A stretch of 64,000 bases of DNA from Bradyrhizobium sp. SZCCT0231 (GCF_018130245.1 NZ_JAFCKP010000003.1:372001-436000); one strand, 5' to 3'; shown: positions 44,817-54,532, numbered from the stretch's first letter. Program-made: numbers and translations. The notes: a model not told the origin generated them from the letters alone.

Positions 44817-46262
44817 ATGACTGACCAGGTCGTCCACAGCGCGGTTCAACCCTTTTCGGCGCGTGCAACGCTCCCTTGGGCAGTGGGCCTTTGCGTCTAC
44901 GCTGTGTTGCTAGCTGTCGGACCGCGGCTGCTCGGTGATCCCGACAGCTATTCTCACATCGAGGTCGGGCGCTGGATCATCGCGCATGGCACCCTGCCGA
45001 CGAGCGACCCGTTTTCCTTTTCGATGCACGGCGCGCCCTGGATCACCTTCGAATGGTTGTCCGAGGTCATCTATGCCGCCGTCTACGCGCTTGCCGGCTG
45101 GCCGGGTGTCATCGCGATCGCGGCCGCGGCGATAGCGCTCGCGTTTGGCCTGCTCACGTTCTTCTTGCTGCGCGAGCTATCGCCAACCCAGACGCTGGTC
45201 ATGGTGATCGCGGCCGTCATCTTGTCGGCGCCGCACATGCTGGCGCGGCCACACGTGCTCGTGATGCCCATCATGGTGACCTGGGCGGCTGCGCTGGTTC
45301 GCTGCATGGATCGCGAGGGGCCTCCGCCATATTGGGCCCTGCCGCTGCTGGTCGTGTGGGCCAATCTCCACGGCAGCGGGGTGCTGGCGCTTGGGCTGAT
45401 CGGCCCTGTGGTGCTCGAGGCGCTGCTGCGTGAGGAGCGAAGCGCATGGCCGCGCGTGATCCTGCGGTGGCTGCCGTTCACGGCCCTTGCAGTCGCCGCG
45501 TCGTGCCTGACGCCCCACGGGCCGGAACCGCTGCTGATGCCGCTGACGACACTCGGCGCCGGCTCCGCGCTCGCCTGGATCTCGGAGTGGCGGCCGCAGG
45601 ATTTCAGCCACATCGGGGGCTTCGAGTTGCTGCTGCTGGCTGGGATCTTTGCGCTCTCGCGCGGCGTGACGCTGCCGGTCGTGCGGGCCCTGGTGGTGAT
45701 CGGCTTGCTCCATTTCGCGCTGGCCCAGGTGCGCAATGCGGATCTGCTGGCCATGCTGGCGCCGCTCTATCTGGCGGCTCCGCTGGGCCGGAACTTCGGC
45801 GGACCAACCGGGGTCGATGCGGCCGGCGCGTCGTGCGGCCTGAATCTGGCCGCGTTCGGTGTGTTGATCGCGATGAGCGTTGCTGCCCTGGCGCGTGACA
45901 TACGGCCGGCTCCGGCCATTACCCCTCAGGCTGCCGTCGCTCAAGCCGGCCTCGCCAGGACTGAGCGCGTGCTGAACGATTATTCCTTCGGCGGCTATTT
46001 GATCTTTGCCGGCATTCCCACCTTTATCGATGGCCGCTCCGAACTGTACGGCGGACCGTTCATCGACCGCTACAATCGTGCCATAGCGCTGATCGACCTC
46101 GGTGATTTCCTCAAGCTGCTCGACGACTACAAGATCGGCGCGACGCTGCTCACACCGCAAACGCCGGCGATAGCGATGCTCGACCGGCTGCCCGAGTGGC
46201 AGCGCGTCTACAGCGACGATGTGGCGGTCGTGCACAAGCGACGAGAAGTCGCGCCAAAATAG
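44817..46262 (+). CDS. Multi-pass membrane protein, GT-C-like, paralog 1
   Basis: A 481-residue protein with about 9-11 hydrophobic segments and no firm family name. After helix 1 comes LLGDPDSYSHIEVGRWIIAHG, an acidic DxDS motif in the first outside loop, where GT-C glycosyltransferases keep their catalytic Asp. LPLLVVWANLHGSGVLALGLIGP and ASCLTPHGPE recur in two paralogs at 49769 and 52070. The C-terminal soluble part has FGGYLIFAGIPTFIDGRSELYGG. The start at 44817 gives a clean first helix. The 299-bp gap upstream (44518-44816) has no clear gene. Sugar transfer from a lipid carrier is an inference. Confidence 0.72.
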   Translation: MTDQVVHSAVQPFSARATLPWAVGLCVYAVLLAVGPRLLGDPDSYSHIEVGRWIIAHGTLPTSDPFSFSMHGAPWITFEWLSEVIYAAVYALAGWPGVIAIAAAAIALAFGLLTFFLLRELSPTQTLVMVIAAVILSAPHMLARPHVLVMPIMVTWAAALVRCMDREGPPPYWALPLLVVWANLHGSGVLALGLIGPVVLEALLREERSAWPRVILRWLPFTALAVAASCLTPHGPEPLLMPLTTLGAGSALAWISEWRPQDFSHIGGFELLLLAGIFALSRGVTLPVVRALVVIGLLHFALAQVRNADLLAMLAPLYLAAPLGRNFGGPTGVDAAGASCGLNLAAFGVLIAMSVAALARDIRPAPAITPQAAVAQAGLARTERVLNDYSFGGYLIFAGIPTFIDGRSELYGGPFIDRYNRAIALIDLGDFLKLLDDYKIGATLLTPQTPAIAMLDRLPEWQRVYSDDVAVVHKRREVAPK

Positions 46263-46263
46263 C

Positions 46264-46959
46264 TCAAGCAGTCCCGAAGGCGGCGTATTGACCGCCGAGC
46301 GGCATGCCCCTCAGGGCGCCTTCAAGGCGCCGCGCCGGCTTGCTTTCCCAAGGCAGCAGCAGGAAATGGCGCGCGCCGATCTCGCGCAGGCCGCCGGCAG
46401 CCATCAGCTTCCGCGTCGTGCCTGCGCCGAGCAGGACCGCGTCCCGGTCGAACTCGCAGCGCGCAACGGCGAGGCGTGTCAGCGGATTATAGGGATTGTG
46501 CTCGATCACGCAGATGAGCCCTCCCGGGCGCGCCACGCGCCGCATCTCGGCGACGAAATGCGCCCATTCGGCCGGCACGACATGGTGCATCACGCAGACG
46601 GCCGTGACCAGGTCGAAGCTGGCGTCCTCGAAAGGAAAGGTGCGGCCGTCGAATTCACGGTAGTCGACCCCGCCGTTGGCAAGGCGCGCCTTCGCGAGGC
46701 AGGCCGAGGAGACGTCGATGCCGCTCAAGCGGCCGACCATGCCGTGCAGCGGGGGATGCAGGCTGCCGACACCGCAGCCGACGTCCAGCATGTCGGGCTT
46801 CTTCGCGCCCAGCCGCTGCGCGATCAGATCGCGCAGGAGATCGACCTTCGCGCGCATGAAGAATTGATGCGGCAGGCCGGAGAAGGCGATCGAGGATTGG
46901 ACCACGTCAAGGTAATTGTCGTGATAGCCGTCGAACAGCTCGGTCATGCGCTGGGTCAC
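46264..46959 (-). CDS. Class I SAM-dependent methyltransferase
   Basis: A 231-residue methyltransferase. SAM motif I is MLDVGCGVGSL and motif II includes SFDLVTAVCVMHHV. The start overlaps the stop of the GT2 gene by 4 bp (ATGA), so the two are coupled. Its stop is 1 bp from the convergent paralog-1 stop. Methylating a sugar or lipid product of the GT2 pathway is plausible. Confidence 0.87.
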   Translation of the reverse strand: MTQRMTELFDGYHDNYLDVVQSSIAFSGLPHQFFMRAKVDLLRDLIAQRLGAKKPDMLDVGCGVGSLHPPLHGMVGRLSGIDVSSACLAKARLANGGVDYREFDGRTFPFEDASFDLVTAVCVMHHVVPAEWAHFVAEMRRVARPGGLICVIEHNPYNPLTRLAVARCEFDRDAVLLGAGTTRKLMAAGGLREIGARHFLLLPWESKPARRLEGALRGMPLGGQYAAFGTA

Positions 46960-47951
46960 TCGTTGACCGCGTGGATCGCGGGTGTCGCTGCCGTCTCGTG
47001 GCGATCGAAGCCGACGCGGGCCTGCACCACGTAGAGCGGGCGGCGTTTCACCTCAGCATGGATGCGGCCGACATAAAGCCCCACGATGCCCGTCATCAGC
47101 ATGTTGATGCCGCACAGCAGCGACACGACGACCATCGTCGAAGACCAGCCTGTCACGAGATGGCTGTCCTTGCTGAGCCATAACAGGACCACCCAGCCGC
47201 CGTAGAGCAGCGCGAGCCCGGAGACCGTCAAGCCGCACCAGATCGCAAGCCGCAAGGGCAGATCGGAAAAGCCGAGCGCGGCGTTCACCGCCAGCCGGAC
47301 CATCTTGAACAGCGGATATTTGGTTTCGCCCGCGGCGCGCTCGAGGCGGTGGAAGGCGACCTCGGCCTGCCGGAAGCCGAGCCAGGCGATCATGCCGCGC
47401 ACAAAGCGATCCTGCTCCGGCATCTGCCTGAGGGCGTCGAGCACCTTGCGATCGATCAGGCGGAAGTCGCCGACATCGGCGGGGATGCCGACGGAGGACA
47501 TCCTGCCGAGTAGCCGGTAGAACAGATGCGCGGTCGCACGCTTGAAACGGCTTTCGCCCTCGCGCGACAGGCGGCGGGCGTGGACGATGTCGTTGCCTTC
47601 CTTCCACTTCGCGATCAATTGCTCGATCACTTCGGGCGGATCCTGCAGATCGGCATCCATGACGATGATCGCCTCACCCTGCGCGGCGTCCATGCCGGCG
47701 GTGATGGCGATCTGATGGCCGAAATTTCGCGACAAGCCGATATAGCGAAACCGCGCGTCGCGCGCGGCAAGCGCCCGCAGCACGATCGAGCTGGAATCGC
47801 TGCTGCCGTCGTCCACGAAGATCGCCTCTGCCGGCCCGTCGAGCTTGGACATGACCTGATCGAGCCGGCGCAACAGGACCGGCAACACGGCTTCCTCGTT
47901 GAACACGGGGATAACGAGGCTGTAGCGGATCGATCTGGAATTGGCCGCCAT
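46956..47951 (-). CDS. Family 2 glycosyltransferase, dolichol-phosphate-mannose-synthase-like
   Basis: A 331-residue enzyme with a GT-A catalytic domain and two C-terminal membrane helices. SLVIPVFNEEAVLP starts the fold, VDDGSSDSS binds the nucleotide, and VMDADLQDPPE holds the DxD motif. It resembles GtrB/ArnC-type enzymes that load a sugar on polyprenyl phosphate. Such lipid-linked sugars feed GT-C enzymes, so the nearby multi-pass proteins are candidate users. The start at 47951 is chosen from homologue length. The 158-bp gap upstream holds no gene. Confidence 0.9.
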   Translation of the reverse strand: MAANSRSIRYSLVIPVFNEEAVLPVLLRRLDQVMSKLDGPAEAIFVDDGSSDSSSIVLRALAARDARFRYIGLSRNFGHQIAITAGMDAAQGEAIIVMDADLQDPPEVIEQLIAKWKEGNDIVHARRLSREGESRFKRATAHLFYRLLGRMSSVGIPADVGDFRLIDRKVLDALRQMPEQDRFVRGMIAWLGFRQAEVAFHRLERAAGETKYPLFKMVRLAVNAALGFSDLPLRLAIWCGLTVSGLALLYGGWVVLLWLSKDSHLVTGWSSTMVVVSLLCGINMLMTGIVGLYVGRIHAEVKRRPLYVVQARVGFDRHETAATPAIHAVNE

Positions 47952-48109
47952 GCGAGGGATTCCGGCTGGGTTGCAGGGGCGGAAGTCTATGAGCCGGTGG
48001 TTAAGGTCGCCTTGCCGCAACCGTTAAGCGTCTAGGGCCCCAGGGCACTGCTGGGGTGGGCCGGGATGGTGAAGTGCGGTTAACCACGCTTTGCAGCCAC
48101 GGCTTCGGT

Positions 48110-49708
48110 CTAGGACCTGCGGCGGATCCTGTAGAGGACAAATCGCTCCGAGGTCTCCAGCACCTCCAGCAGATCCGGCAGCGGATTTGCGGCCGGCGAT
48201 CCCAGCACATAGAGGTAGTCGAAATCCCTGTACCAGTTGCGGACAAACGGCGGAGCGTCCGCCGGCGGCTGGCCCGTCGCGATCGCGGCAAGCAGGCCTG
48301 ACGGAACCGGACCCCCATAGGGAATGGCAATATTGCGCACGGCCTCACGCGGCCGCACGGGCTGCTTGCCCGCTTCGGTGAACAGGTTGGGCACGAAAGC
48401 GTCGGCATAGTGCACGGCCAGCGTCGGCGCATAGTACATCGGATACGAGGTGAGGTCGGCGAAGGGCGGATCTCCATTGTCGCCCGTGCTGCCGACCAGA
48501 ACGCGCGAGCCGCGATCGATCTTCTGGAACGAGGCGATGATCGCCGCGTAGTCGGCGCGGTAGGGCAGCCAGACCGCGAGGACGACGGCGAGATTGAGCA
48601 ATGTGATGCCGCTGATCGCAGCGAGCGCGGCCATTCTCCACGCCCGACTCGGCAAGGACAGCGAGCAGAAGGCCGGCAGGATCAAGGCTGCGGCGGGAAT
48701 CACGCGAAGGTCGACGAACGCGGTTCCGAACAGCTTCGAGGGAATGACGAGGTAGAGGAGTGCAAAGCCGAACGCCAGCCAGATCCCGGCCGACTCGAGC
48801 TTCAGGACGCCGCGCCTTGCGGCGAAGAGCAACGAGATCATCAGCGCCAGCCCGGTCGCTGCCGCGGTCGTCAGGTTGTAGCCGTTCAGGATGCGGAGCG
48901 GCCAGACGGGCTTGAACTCCAGGAACCAGCTCGTACCCTCGCTCCCAATCGAGCCTGCCGTGACATGCATGATCGCAAACAGCGCAAGCGCCGGGAGGGC
49001 CAAAGCGCCAAGCCGCGCGGCCGCGACGGGGTACGCTACTCGCTTGTGGCGGAGACGCCAAAGCTCGTAGAGGCCAAGCGTCGCGCCGTAGATGCCGAGC
49101 GAAAAGAAATGCGCCACGTACAGCGCGGCGACGAAGATCAAATTGGCGACGAAGCGCAGCGGCCACGGGCCCTCGGCCAGCATCAGATAGACGGCGATGC
49201 CCCAGAGCGCGAGGCCGAGCCCGAACTCGAAATTCACGAAGCCCCAGCTGAACGGCAGGCAATAGAGGAAGGCGAGCGCAGCGAAGCCGGCGAGATGGAC
49301 GCGTCCCTTCCGGACCCATTCCAGCAGCAGCGCGCCACCGACGATCAGCAATTGGCTCAGCAGCAGAAACAGCCGTGTGGCGTTCTCGACGCTCATCAGC
49401 CGCGCCAGCTGCGGGACCAGCAGATCCATTCCGAGGTTGGGATAGAAGGCCCAGGTCACCTCGTAATGCGGATTGGCATCGGGGGTGCCGTTCTGGCTCA
49501 GAATGTACATGCGGGCGAGGTGATTGGGATAATCCACCATCGCGGGAATGGGCGTCAGCAGCACCGGCAGAAACGAGACGGCCACCAGCATTGCAAGAAC
49601 GGCGATTGCCATGGACCGCTCCGAGCCGAGCCGAGCCGGGATTGTCAAGGTTGGCCTGTCAAAAGAAGACATGTCGTGGGATCGCCGGGGTTTGAGCGCG
49701 GTGGTCAT
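48110..49708 (-). CDS. Multi-pass membrane protein of unknown function
   Basis: A 532-residue protein with about 10-12 membrane segments. It is not a close copy of the three paralogs but has a similar plan: helix 1, then TPIPAMVDYPNHLARMYIL in the first loop, aromatic-rich helices (FLYCLPFSWGFVNFEFGLGLALWG), and a soluble tail ending RNWYRDFDYLYVLG. Possibly a GT-C-fold glycosyltransferase. The start is uncertain among 49738, 49708 and 49672; none has a strong ribosome site. Confidence 0.68.
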   Translation of the reverse strand: MTTALKPRRSHDMSSFDRPTLTIPARLGSERSMAIAVLAMLVAVSFLPVLLTPIPAMVDYPNHLARMYILSQNGTPDANPHYEVTWAFYPNLGMDLLVPQLARLMSVENATRLFLLLSQLLIVGGALLLEWVRKGRVHLAGFAALAFLYCLPFSWGFVNFEFGLGLALWGIAVYLMLAEGPWPLRFVANLIFVAALYVAHFFSLGIYGATLGLYELWRLRHKRVAYPVAAARLGALALPALALFAIMHVTAGSIGSEGTSWFLEFKPVWPLRILNGYNLTTAAATGLALMISLLFAARRGVLKLESAGIWLAFGFALLYLVIPSKLFGTAFVDLRVIPAAALILPAFCSLSLPSRAWRMAALAAISGITLLNLAVVLAVWLPYRADYAAIIASFQKIDRGSRVLVGSTGDNGDPPFADLTSYPMYYAPTLAVHYADAFVPNLFTEAGKQPVRPREAVRNIAIPYGGPVPSGLLAAIATGQPPADAPPFVRNWYRDFDYLYVLGSPAANPLPDLLEVLETSERFVLYRIRRRS

Positions 49709-49768
49709 GTCCGCGCCGCATTTGGAAGGACGTCTCACGGTTACGTGTACGCGCCCTCAGGTAGGTCC

Positions 49769-51259
49769 TCACTTCGAAGGCGCCGCGGTCGCGCTGTCCG
49801 CAAGGTCTCGCACGTGGATCACCGCGATGTCGTCCGTATAGATCCGCTTCCAGCCCTTGAGCTGGTCGAGGATCTGCGGGCCCGGCGCATCGGCGACCAA
49901 TAGCGTCGCGTCGATCTTGTATTCATCCAGCAGGCGCGGCAGCAGCTCGGGCTTCTTGCCCTCCGTCGCCTTGAAGAAGTCCATGACGAATTTCTCGCCA
50001 TAGAGCTCGGCACGGCCATCGACGAACACCGGAATATCGCGCGAGATCAGATAGCCGCCGAACTGGTAGGCATTGAAGATACGCTGCACCTTGCGTTGCT
50101 CGAGCCGGTCGACGGCTGCAACCGGCGTGTGCGTCGTCGTGAAGGCGAAGCGGTGGTGCTCCATGTAGCGCGACGTCGAGGTCCAGCCTGCCGCCACGAT
50201 CATCAGCGCGCCAAGCGCCGTGACATAGCGGGCCGGCCAGCGGTCGGCACCGGCGGCGTCAGGCACTGGGCGCGGGAACATCTCGCCGAGCGGCTTTGCC
50301 AGCACCAGCGGCACCAGGAATGCAAATGCTTCGATGCTCCTGACATGGGTCAGCGCGCTCCAGGTCAGGAACAGGATCAGGAAGATCCGGGGCGCCGACA
50401 GCACGAGACCGCGATAGTAGCCGAATGCGATCAGGCCGAGCAGGGCGCCTTCGAACGGAGTGAACGTGGCAAAGTTCGCCGGCATCCATTCGAAGATCAG
50501 CGACAGCAGCTCGCCAAGGCCGAGAATGCTGGTCGCACCCTGTAGCGTCCGCCAGCCGTAAGGTGTGCAGCAACTCGCGATCAGGGCGCCGATTCCGAAC
50601 AGCACCCAGCGCATGAACAGTTGAAGCCGACGTCCCTTCTCGGCATGCTCGACCGCCTCGAGCGAGATCGGACCGATCAGCGCGAGGCCCAGCACGAAAC
50701 CGCCATGCAAATTGGCCCAGAGCGCCATCAGCGGCAGCCAATGCCAGGACGGCGCGCTTCTGCGGTCGGCGGCCGCCATCAGCAGGCCGACCCACGCCAC
50801 CATGACGGGCAGCGCCAGGATATGCGGGCGCGCCAGCACGTGGTGGGTCGACAGCAGCAGCGCCAGCATCGCGAACAGCACAGCGCGTGGGGCCTCGATC
50901 CGCGCGCCGAGCAGATGGACGAAGATCGTCACCGTGAGCGCGACCCCGACCGCGGTGAGGACGACGGGACCTGCCCAGTCCCATTGCGCATGGGAATAGG
51001 CGAATAGCACCTGCGACAGCCACGACGTCGAAATCCATGGCGCGCCCGTGCGCGTGAAGGAATAGACGTCGGTTGTGGGCATGGCGCGGTGATCGAGGAT
51101 CCATTGTCCGATCTTGATCTGCCAGAACGTGTCGGAATCCTGTAGCCGCGTGTCGCCGAGGTAGAGGAAGAACAGGTAGGCGCCGGCACCGGCGCACAGC
51201 GGCACCAGGGCCCTCGCGCGGCTCTGCACCGCGATGCCGTTGGCAAAGGAAAGGGACAT
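49769..51259 (-). CDS. Multi-pass membrane protein, GT-C-like, paralog 2
   Basis: A 496-residue protein. The first loop reads LQDSDTFWQIKIGQWILDHR, followed by YSFTRTGAPWISTSWLSQVLF. Conserved paralog blocks are ARPHILALPVMVAW, LPLMALWANLHGGF, ASCCTPYGW and a tail with FQFGGYLIS-like plus PVFVDGRAELYGEKF. It shares length and blocks with paralog 3 at 52070. It is followed after 60 bp by the 48110 gene and probably heads a minus-strand operon down to the methyltransferase. The start at 51259 gives a short cytosolic tail. Confidence 0.74.
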   Translation of the reverse strand: MSLSFANGIAVQSRARALVPLCAGAGAYLFFLYLGDTRLQDSDTFWQIKIGQWILDHRAMPTTDVYSFTRTGAPWISTSWLSQVLFAYSHAQWDWAGPVVLTAVGVALTVTIFVHLLGARIEAPRAVLFAMLALLLSTHHVLARPHILALPVMVAWVGLLMAAADRRSAPSWHWLPLMALWANLHGGFVLGLALIGPISLEAVEHAEKGRRLQLFMRWVLFGIGALIASCCTPYGWRTLQGATSILGLGELLSLIFEWMPANFATFTPFEGALLGLIAFGYYRGLVLSAPRIFLILFLTWSALTHVRSIEAFAFLVPLVLAKPLGEMFPRPVPDAAGADRWPARYVTALGALMIVAAGWTSTSRYMEHHRFAFTTTHTPVAAVDRLEQRKVQRIFNAYQFGGYLISRDIPVFVDGRAELYGEKFVMDFFKATEGKKPELLPRLLDEYKIDATLLVADAPGPQILDQLKGWKRIYTDDIAVIHVRDLADSATAAPSK

Positions 51260-51294
51260 GCCGCCTCGTCGTCCTGTTGTTCTTGTCGGTCCGG

Positions 51295-51383
51295 GCATGA
51301 TCCGGAAAGTGTGTACCGGTTTTCCGAGAAGGTCATGCTCGAGCAATCACCTGAAGCGCGATGAACGATTCATCTCATCGCGC
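51295..51383. repeat. Dispersed palindromic repeat, two hairpins
   Basis: GCATGATCCGGAAA faces TTTTCCGAGAAGGTCATGC (51295-51338), then GCGCGATGA / TCATCGCGC (51356-51383). Two linked hairpins of this form look like a dispersed intergenic element. The rest of the 395-bp gap to 51654 has only the pilin leader. Confidence 0.72.
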
Positions 51384-51654
51384 GTCAGCCCGAGCGGGCG
51401 GCATTGGACCACGGCGGTCATAACTTCGGGTAAACCGGCTGCGCCAGGCCGGCTTCATGTCCCGACAATTTAACGGATTGTTTTGGAATTCGATTTACCA
51501 TGGACGAATACACGCAATCCGCTCGGTGTTTACGCAGTCGAGTTAACTGCGGCGCAATTCTTTGCCTCTAGGTTCGGTTCCATGGTCGGGCGGCGCTGGG
51601 AAGCCGAAAAGACCAGATCAGTTGTAAGCCTCGTGTACTCATTTGGAGCACTCT

Positions 51655-51819
51655 ATGAAGAACCTCGTTGCGCGTTTCGTGAAGGATGAATCCGGCGCCA
51701 CCGCCATTGAATACGGCCTGATCGCTGCCGGCATCGCGCTGGCGATCATCACCGTCGTCAACAATCTCGGCACCAACCTGAACGCCAAGTTCAGCTCGAT
51801 CTCGAGCAGCCTCAAGTAA
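51655..51819 (+). CDS. Flp/Fap-type IVb pilin
   Basis: A 54-residue Flp pilin precursor. The leader MKNLVARFVKDESG ends at the prepilin peptidase site, and the mature chain starts ATAIEYGLIAAG with the diagnostic Glu5-Tyr6. One hydrophobic helix follows (LAIITVVNNLG), and the tail is Ser-rich (FSSISSSLK). A GGAG site lies upstream. No tad/cpa assembly genes are in the window, so it would use machinery elsewhere. It sits between two minus-strand GT-C-like paralogs and has its own terminator. Confidence 0.93.
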   Translation: MKNLVARFVKDESGATAIEYGLIAAGIALAIITVVNNLGTNLNAKFSSISSSLK

Positions 51820-51843
51820 GGCCGCCACGATCTGACAGTTTCG

Positions 51844-51870
51844 AGAGCCCCGTCTTCGGCGGGGCTCTTA
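51844..51870 (+). terminator. Intrinsic terminator of the pilin gene
   Basis: AGAGCCCCG / CGGGGCTCT with a 7-nt loop, then TATCTTTTG, 24 bp past the pilin stop. Confidence 0.85.
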
Positions 51871-52069
51871 TCTTTTGTGCGAGGGCTTGCCGCCGGCCGA
51901 TCGGCTAACGGCGAGGTGGCGCTTTGCGCCGAGGTGTCCGGCTCTCATTGTGGCGAGCCCGCGCCGGGTGTCTTGCGCCGTGTGGACGGCGTTCCTGCCC
52001 GTGCGAGGCCCGCGAGAGCTGGCAGCCTGAAGCATGATCCCGGATCAGCTCAAGAATTTGGTTCGTGGC

Positions 52070-53560
52070 TCATTGTGACGAGGAGGGCTTGATCGGTGCG
52101 TCGTCGCGGATATGGACCACGGCGATGTCATCCGCATAGAGCCGCTTCCAGCCCGGTAAATGGTCCATGATCCTCGATGCCGGGACGGTTCTGTTCAGCA
52201 GCGTCGCGTCGATCCGGTAGGTTTCGAGCAGACGCAGCAGGGTCTCGACGTTCTTGCCTTCGACAGCGTCGAAATAGTCGAGCACGAACTGCTCGCCATA
52301 CAGTTCGGCGCGGCCGTCGATGAAGGACTTTATGTTGCGGGTGACAAGATAGCCGCCGATCGGAGCGGTGCTGAAGATCCGCTGCGCGTGCCGCTGCTCG
52401 AGCAGGTCGACCGCGGCCGCAGGAGTCGGATCGCTGATGAAGGCATAGCGGTGCGGTGTGGCATAGGACCGCGTGATGCTCCAGCCGGCCGCGACGATCG
52501 CGAGCGCCGCGGTCGCTGTCAGCGCAAAAGAGGACCGCGTTTCTGCTCCCCTGAGTGCGACGGTCCTCGTTATTCCAAAATGTTCGGCGAGCGGTTTCGA
52601 CAGCACGAGCGGCGTCAACAGCGCAAAAGCCTCGATGTTCCTGAAGTGGTTGAGAGCCGCCCAGATCAGGCCGAGCAGCAGAAGAATACGGGTCCAGGTC
52701 AGCACCACGCCGCTGTAGTAGCCAATGGCGATCAAGCCGAGCAGGCTGACTCCGAACAGATCGAGCGAGCTGAAGTCGGCTGGCCTCCACTCCCCGATCA
52801 TCGAGAGCAGCTTGCCGAGGCTGAGGATTTTCGTCGACGCGAGGAGCGTGTTCCAGCCATAGGGTGTGCAGCAGCTTGCCGCAAGCGCGGCAAGCCCGAA
52901 CACGGTCCAGCGTGCGGTCAGTGCAAACCGGTCCGTGCGGTCGGCGGACGCGATCGCATCGAGGCCAACGGCTCCGATCAGCGCTAGACCCATGACGAAG
53001 CCGCCGTGAAGATTGGCCCATAGCGCCATCAAGGGCAGCAACAGCCAGGATGGCGCGGTGCGCCGGTCGGCGGCCGCCAGCAGTCCGCCGACAAAGGCCA
53101 GCATGACAGGCAGGGCCAGCATGTGCGGACGCGCGAAAAAATGGCCCATCGACATCACGAGAATTGGAACGACGAGCAGCAAGGCGCGCGCGGGATCCAG
53201 ATAGGGAGCGATCAGGTGCGCGAAGATCGCCGCGGTCGCGCCGATCGCGAGCGACGTCAGGATAACCACGCCCGCCCAGTTCGACGGTTCGTAAACCAGC
53301 GCGAACAAAACTTGCGACAGCCAGGAACTCGAGATCCAGGGCTCGCCGTCGCGCGTGAACGAGTAGATGTCGTTGTAGGGCAGCGCGCGGTGTTCGAGGA
53401 TCCACTGGCCGATCTTGATCTGCCACAGCGTGTCGGAATCCCGCAGCATGATGTCGCCGACGCCAAGAAAGAACAGGTAGGCACCGGCACCGATGCAGAA
53501 CGGCAAGATCCAGCGCGCTACGCCGCGCGCGGGAGCGGTGCTTGTAATGGAAACCGACAT
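52070..53560 (-). CDS. Multi-pass membrane protein, GT-C-like, paralog 3
   Basis: A 496-residue protein, the same length as paralog 2 and visibly similar along its whole length. First-loop motif: LRDSDTLWQIKIGQWILEHR. Shared blocks: ARPHMLALPVMLAF, LPLMALWANLHGGFVMGLAL, ASCCTPYGWNTL and KSFIDGRAELYGEQF. Start 53560 (MSVSITSTAP) gives a short tail before helix 1. About 250 bp with no gene separate it from the pilin gene end. It is transcribed away from the TetR gene at 53852; the 291-bp gap between them shows no assigned site. Confidence 0.74.
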   Translation of the reverse strand: MSVSITSTAPARGVARWILPFCIGAGAYLFFLGVGDIMLRDSDTLWQIKIGQWILEHRALPYNDIYSFTRDGEPWISSSWLSQVLFALVYEPSNWAGVVILTSLAIGATAAIFAHLIAPYLDPARALLLVVPILVMSMGHFFARPHMLALPVMLAFVGGLLAAADRRTAPSWLLLPLMALWANLHGGFVMGLALIGAVGLDAIASADRTDRFALTARWTVFGLAALAASCCTPYGWNTLLASTKILSLGKLLSMIGEWRPADFSSLDLFGVSLLGLIAIGYYSGVVLTWTRILLLLGLIWAALNHFRNIEAFALLTPLVLSKPLAEHFGITRTVALRGAETRSSFALTATAALAIVAAGWSITRSYATPHRYAFISDPTPAAAVDLLEQRHAQRIFSTAPIGGYLVTRNIKSFIDGRAELYGEQFVLDYFDAVEGKNVETLLRLLETYRIDATLLNRTVPASRIMDHLPGWKRLYADDIAVVHIRDDAPIKPSSSQ

Positions 53561-53851
53561 TGAGCTCTCGGGGTTGGATCGACCACGCAATGACAGCGTG
53601 TCCGCACATCAGCATGATCGCGTTTAAGTTGGGGTAAACCAAATCGATCCACCGCGGTCATCCCGCGCAAGGATGCGTTTATGACTCGTACGCATGCAGC
53701 CCGGAGGTGCCAGGCCTTCGTACGCGCATTTGCATCTTGTCATTCACCCTGAATAGTTGTTCAGTCCTTGCGGGGCGATTTGTATCTTTTGACGTGACGA
53801 AGCGTTCGGCCGCGGGGCGTGCGGCCGGCGTGGTGGGACAGGAAGCGCGCC

Positions 53852-54532
53852 ATGGTTTATCGGCGGACGCATCAAGTGGTTAAGCGCCTTGCGGCGCGGC
53901 GCAGCGCTATACTGGCGGCGGCGCGGGAGGCGGCGGCGGAAGGCGGGATGGCGGCGGTGCAGATCGCGCCGGTCGCGGTCCGGGCCAATGTCGCTGCCGG
54001 CACGGTCTACCGCTATTTCCCTTCCAAGGCCGAGCTGATCTCCGAGCTCATTGCCGAGGTCTCCCGCGACGAGCTCGCGGCAATCCGCCGGGCGGCCGAT
54101 GCCGCGCCGGGGCCGTCCACGGCGCTGGCGGCCGCGGTGACCACCGTGGCGGTGCATACGCTATCGCAGCGCAGGCTGGCCTGGGGCATCCTGGCCGAGC
54201 CGGTCGATGTCGATGTCAGCGCCTCCAGGCTCGCCAGCCGACGCGACATCGCCGGCGAGATCGCCTCCCGGATCGATGCTGCAGTGCGCGCCGGCCATCT
54301 GCCGGCGCAGGATACCGCGCTCGCCGCCACCGCATTGCTCGGCGCGCTGCATGAGGCCCTGGTCGGGCCGCTTGCGCCCGACAATCTCGATGATCCCGTC
54401 AAGATGCGCGACGCGGTGCAGACCGTGACGCTGCTGGCGCTGCGCGCCGTCGGCGTCATGGACGCCCGCGCCCGTGGCCTCGTGGTGCAGCAGACGCTGC
54501 TGCCGACGACCAAGGCGCTGGTTGGGGCGTAA
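53852..54532 (+). CDS. TetR/AcrR-family regulator
   Basis: A 226-residue TetR protein. The HTH is AILAAAREAAAEGGMAAVQIAP ... ANVAAGTVYRYFPSKAELI. The C-terminal region is Ala/Val-rich. It is divergent from GT-C-like paralog 3, whose control it could exert. The 152-bp gap to pyk (54533-54684) is tail-to-tail and holds GCCGGCCGGC-type symmetry only. Confidence 0.84.
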   Translation: MVYRRTHQVVKRLAARRSAILAAAREAAAEGGMAAVQIAPVAVRANVAAGTVYRYFPSKAELISELIAEVSRDELAAIRRAADAAPGPSTALAAAVTTVAVHTLSQRRLAWGILAEPVDVDVSASRLASRRDIAGEIASRIDAAVRAGHLPAQDTALAATALLGALHEALVGPLAPDNLDDPVKMRDAVQTVTLLALRAVGVMDARARGLVVQQTLLPTTKALVGA

